From the NCBI GenBank assembly GCA_903876615.1, contig CAIRAS010000113.1, forward strand, positions 1-14,845: a stretch of DNA of 14,845 nt. The letters run 5' to 3'. The translations under genes and the position numbers were made by a program. The notes beneath the pieces are model-generated. The model was given only the letters and a program-made list of their open reading frames with translations, was not told the origin of the DNA and searched no databases. Source of the stretch: an uncultured Holophagaceae bacterium (GTDB lineage Bacteria > Acidobacteriota > Holophagae > Holophagales > Holophagaceae). Shown in pieces: positions 14,048-14,845 of this stretch (position 1 is the stretch's first letter; each line of letters begins with the position of its first letter).

Positions 14048-14845
14048 ATGTCCCAGCTGAAGCCCTTCTGCGCCCACCGTCCCCGGCCCGAGCTCGCCGC
14101 CCAGGTCGCCGCCGTTCCCTATGACGTGGTGAACACCCAGGAGGCCGCGGAGCTGGCCAAGGGCAACCCCCACTCCTTCCTGCACGTGGGCCGCCCCGAG
14201 ATCGACCTGCCCGCCGGCACCGACATCCACGCCGATGAGGTCTATGCCAAGGGCGTGGCCAACCTGCGCGGGCTCATCGAGAAAGGCACCCTGTTCAAGG
14301 AGAACACGCCCTGCCTCTACATCTACCAGCAGCGCATGGGCGACCATGTGCAGGCGGTGCTGGTGGGCCTCTGTTCGGTGGAGGAGTACGAGAACGGCCT
14401 CATCAAGCGGCACGAGTTCACCCGCAAGGACAAGGAGGACGACCGCACCCGCCACGTCACCGAGCAGGCCGCCAACGCCGAGCCCGTCTTCCTCGCCTAC
14501 AAGGCCGTGCCCTACATCGACCACATCGTGAACGACATCCGGAAGCAGATTCCGATGTATGACTTCGTGACGCCCGACGGCATCGGCCACACCGTGTGGG
14601 TGGTCTCGGGCGAGACCGTGGTCTACGAGCTGGTCCACCTCTTCAACGGCGTGCCTGCCCTCTACATCGCCGACGGCCACCACCGCACCGCCGCCGCCAT
14701 CCGCTCTGGCCAGGCCCGCCGCGCCGCCGAGGGCCCGGGCACCGGCGACGAGCCCTACGAGAGCTTCATGGCCGTGGTGTTCCCCCCCGACCAGCTCAAG
14801 ATCATGGACTACAACCGCGTGGTGAAGGACCTGAACGGCCTGAGC
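14048..14845 (+). CDS. DUF1015 family protein, 3' end beyond the window
   Basis: The first 266 residues are present; the family is usually about 400-450 long, so roughly 60% is seen. The N-terminus is typical (LKPFCAHRPRPE ... AAVPYDVVNTQEA). A charged conserved block, RHEFTRKDKEDDRTRH, lies at 121-136. A208-D-G-H-H-R-T-A-A-A217 resembles the nucleotide-binding ParB/Srx-type box, as in DGHHR-bearing serine kinases. DUF1015 genes sometimes sit beside serine-biosynthesis genes, which would suit a role in serine or phosphoserine metabolism, but what follows is outside the window and the function is unproven. The start is supported by TAGG 5 bases upstream and by the match to the family N-terminus. 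Confidence 0.85.
   Translation, partial: MSQLKPFCAHRPRPELAAQVAAVPYDVVNTQEAAELAKGNPHSFLHVGRPEIDLPAGTDIHADEVYAKGVANLRGLIEKGTLFKENTPCLYIYQQRMGDHVQAVLVGLCSVEEYENGLIKRHEFTRKDKEDDRTRHVTEQAANAEPVFLAYKAVPYIDHIVNDIRKQIPMYDFVTPDGIGHTVWVVSGETVVYELVHLFNGVPALYIADGHHRTAAAIRSGQARRAAEGPGTGDEPYESFMAVVFPPDQLKIMDYNRVVKDLNGLS

Overview
The window is GC-rich, gene-dense bacterial chromosome with a single copy of each gene and no sign of phage, transposase, rRNA, tRNA or CRISPR. The gene set suggests an environmental heterotroph, most likely Acidobacteriota of the Holophaga/Geothrix type: a DUF748 envelope protein, a bacterial cDPG-synthetase-like GTPase, a stand-alone XPF-type nuclease, a REC-DUF4388 regulator, a DUF1015 protein, and intergenic repeats built on CGCAGATG-like units. 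This is inferred from gene content and composition, not from a marker gene; a deltaproteobacterial-type lineage is the main alternative.

Layout, left to right. 1-223 holds an inverted-repeat element. 224-3082 (-) is a large DUF748/AsmA-like inner-membrane protein. It is divergent from 3236-4555 (+), a P-loop GTPase of the cyclic 2,3-diphosphoglycerate synthetase family. That gene converges on 4587-5279 (-), an ERCC4 nuclease plus helix-hairpin-helix protein. Divergent from the nuclease is 5366-6460 (+), an old-yellow-enzyme reductase. A 264-bp gap with a second inverted-repeat element follows, then comF (6725-7429, -). Divergent from comF is a tight three-gene operon (7526-11792, +): APC-type amino-acid permease, heparan-glucosaminide-acetyltransferase-like membrane acyltransferase, and a CorC/HlyC CBS-domain protein. 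Next come a GH113-like membrane-anchored glycosidase (11871-13130), a REC-DUF4388 regulator (13166-13897) and the start of a DUF1015 gene that runs off the right edge (14048-14845).

The individual genes belong to known families. The less ordinary signal is in the non-coding DNA. (1) Nearly every stop codon lies inside or right beside a hairpin with no U-tract, so classical intrinsic terminators seem absent. (2) Two unrelated genes (the OYE reductase and the GH113-like enzyme) share a leader layout: TTA[GC]CTATCTC, with a perfect hairpin starting at the final CTC of that motif, then GGAGCCC, then ATG. The stem sequences differ but the pairing is kept. In the GH113-like gene the stem contains the ribosome-binding site. 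(3) Two minus-strand genes (DUF748 and comF) begin with nearly the same TATG(C/A)T-(T)TTCCC-ATG string, which places a -10 box where transcription would start at the ATG, implying leaderless mRNAs. (4) Two long imperfect inverted repeats look like members of dispersed intergenic families.
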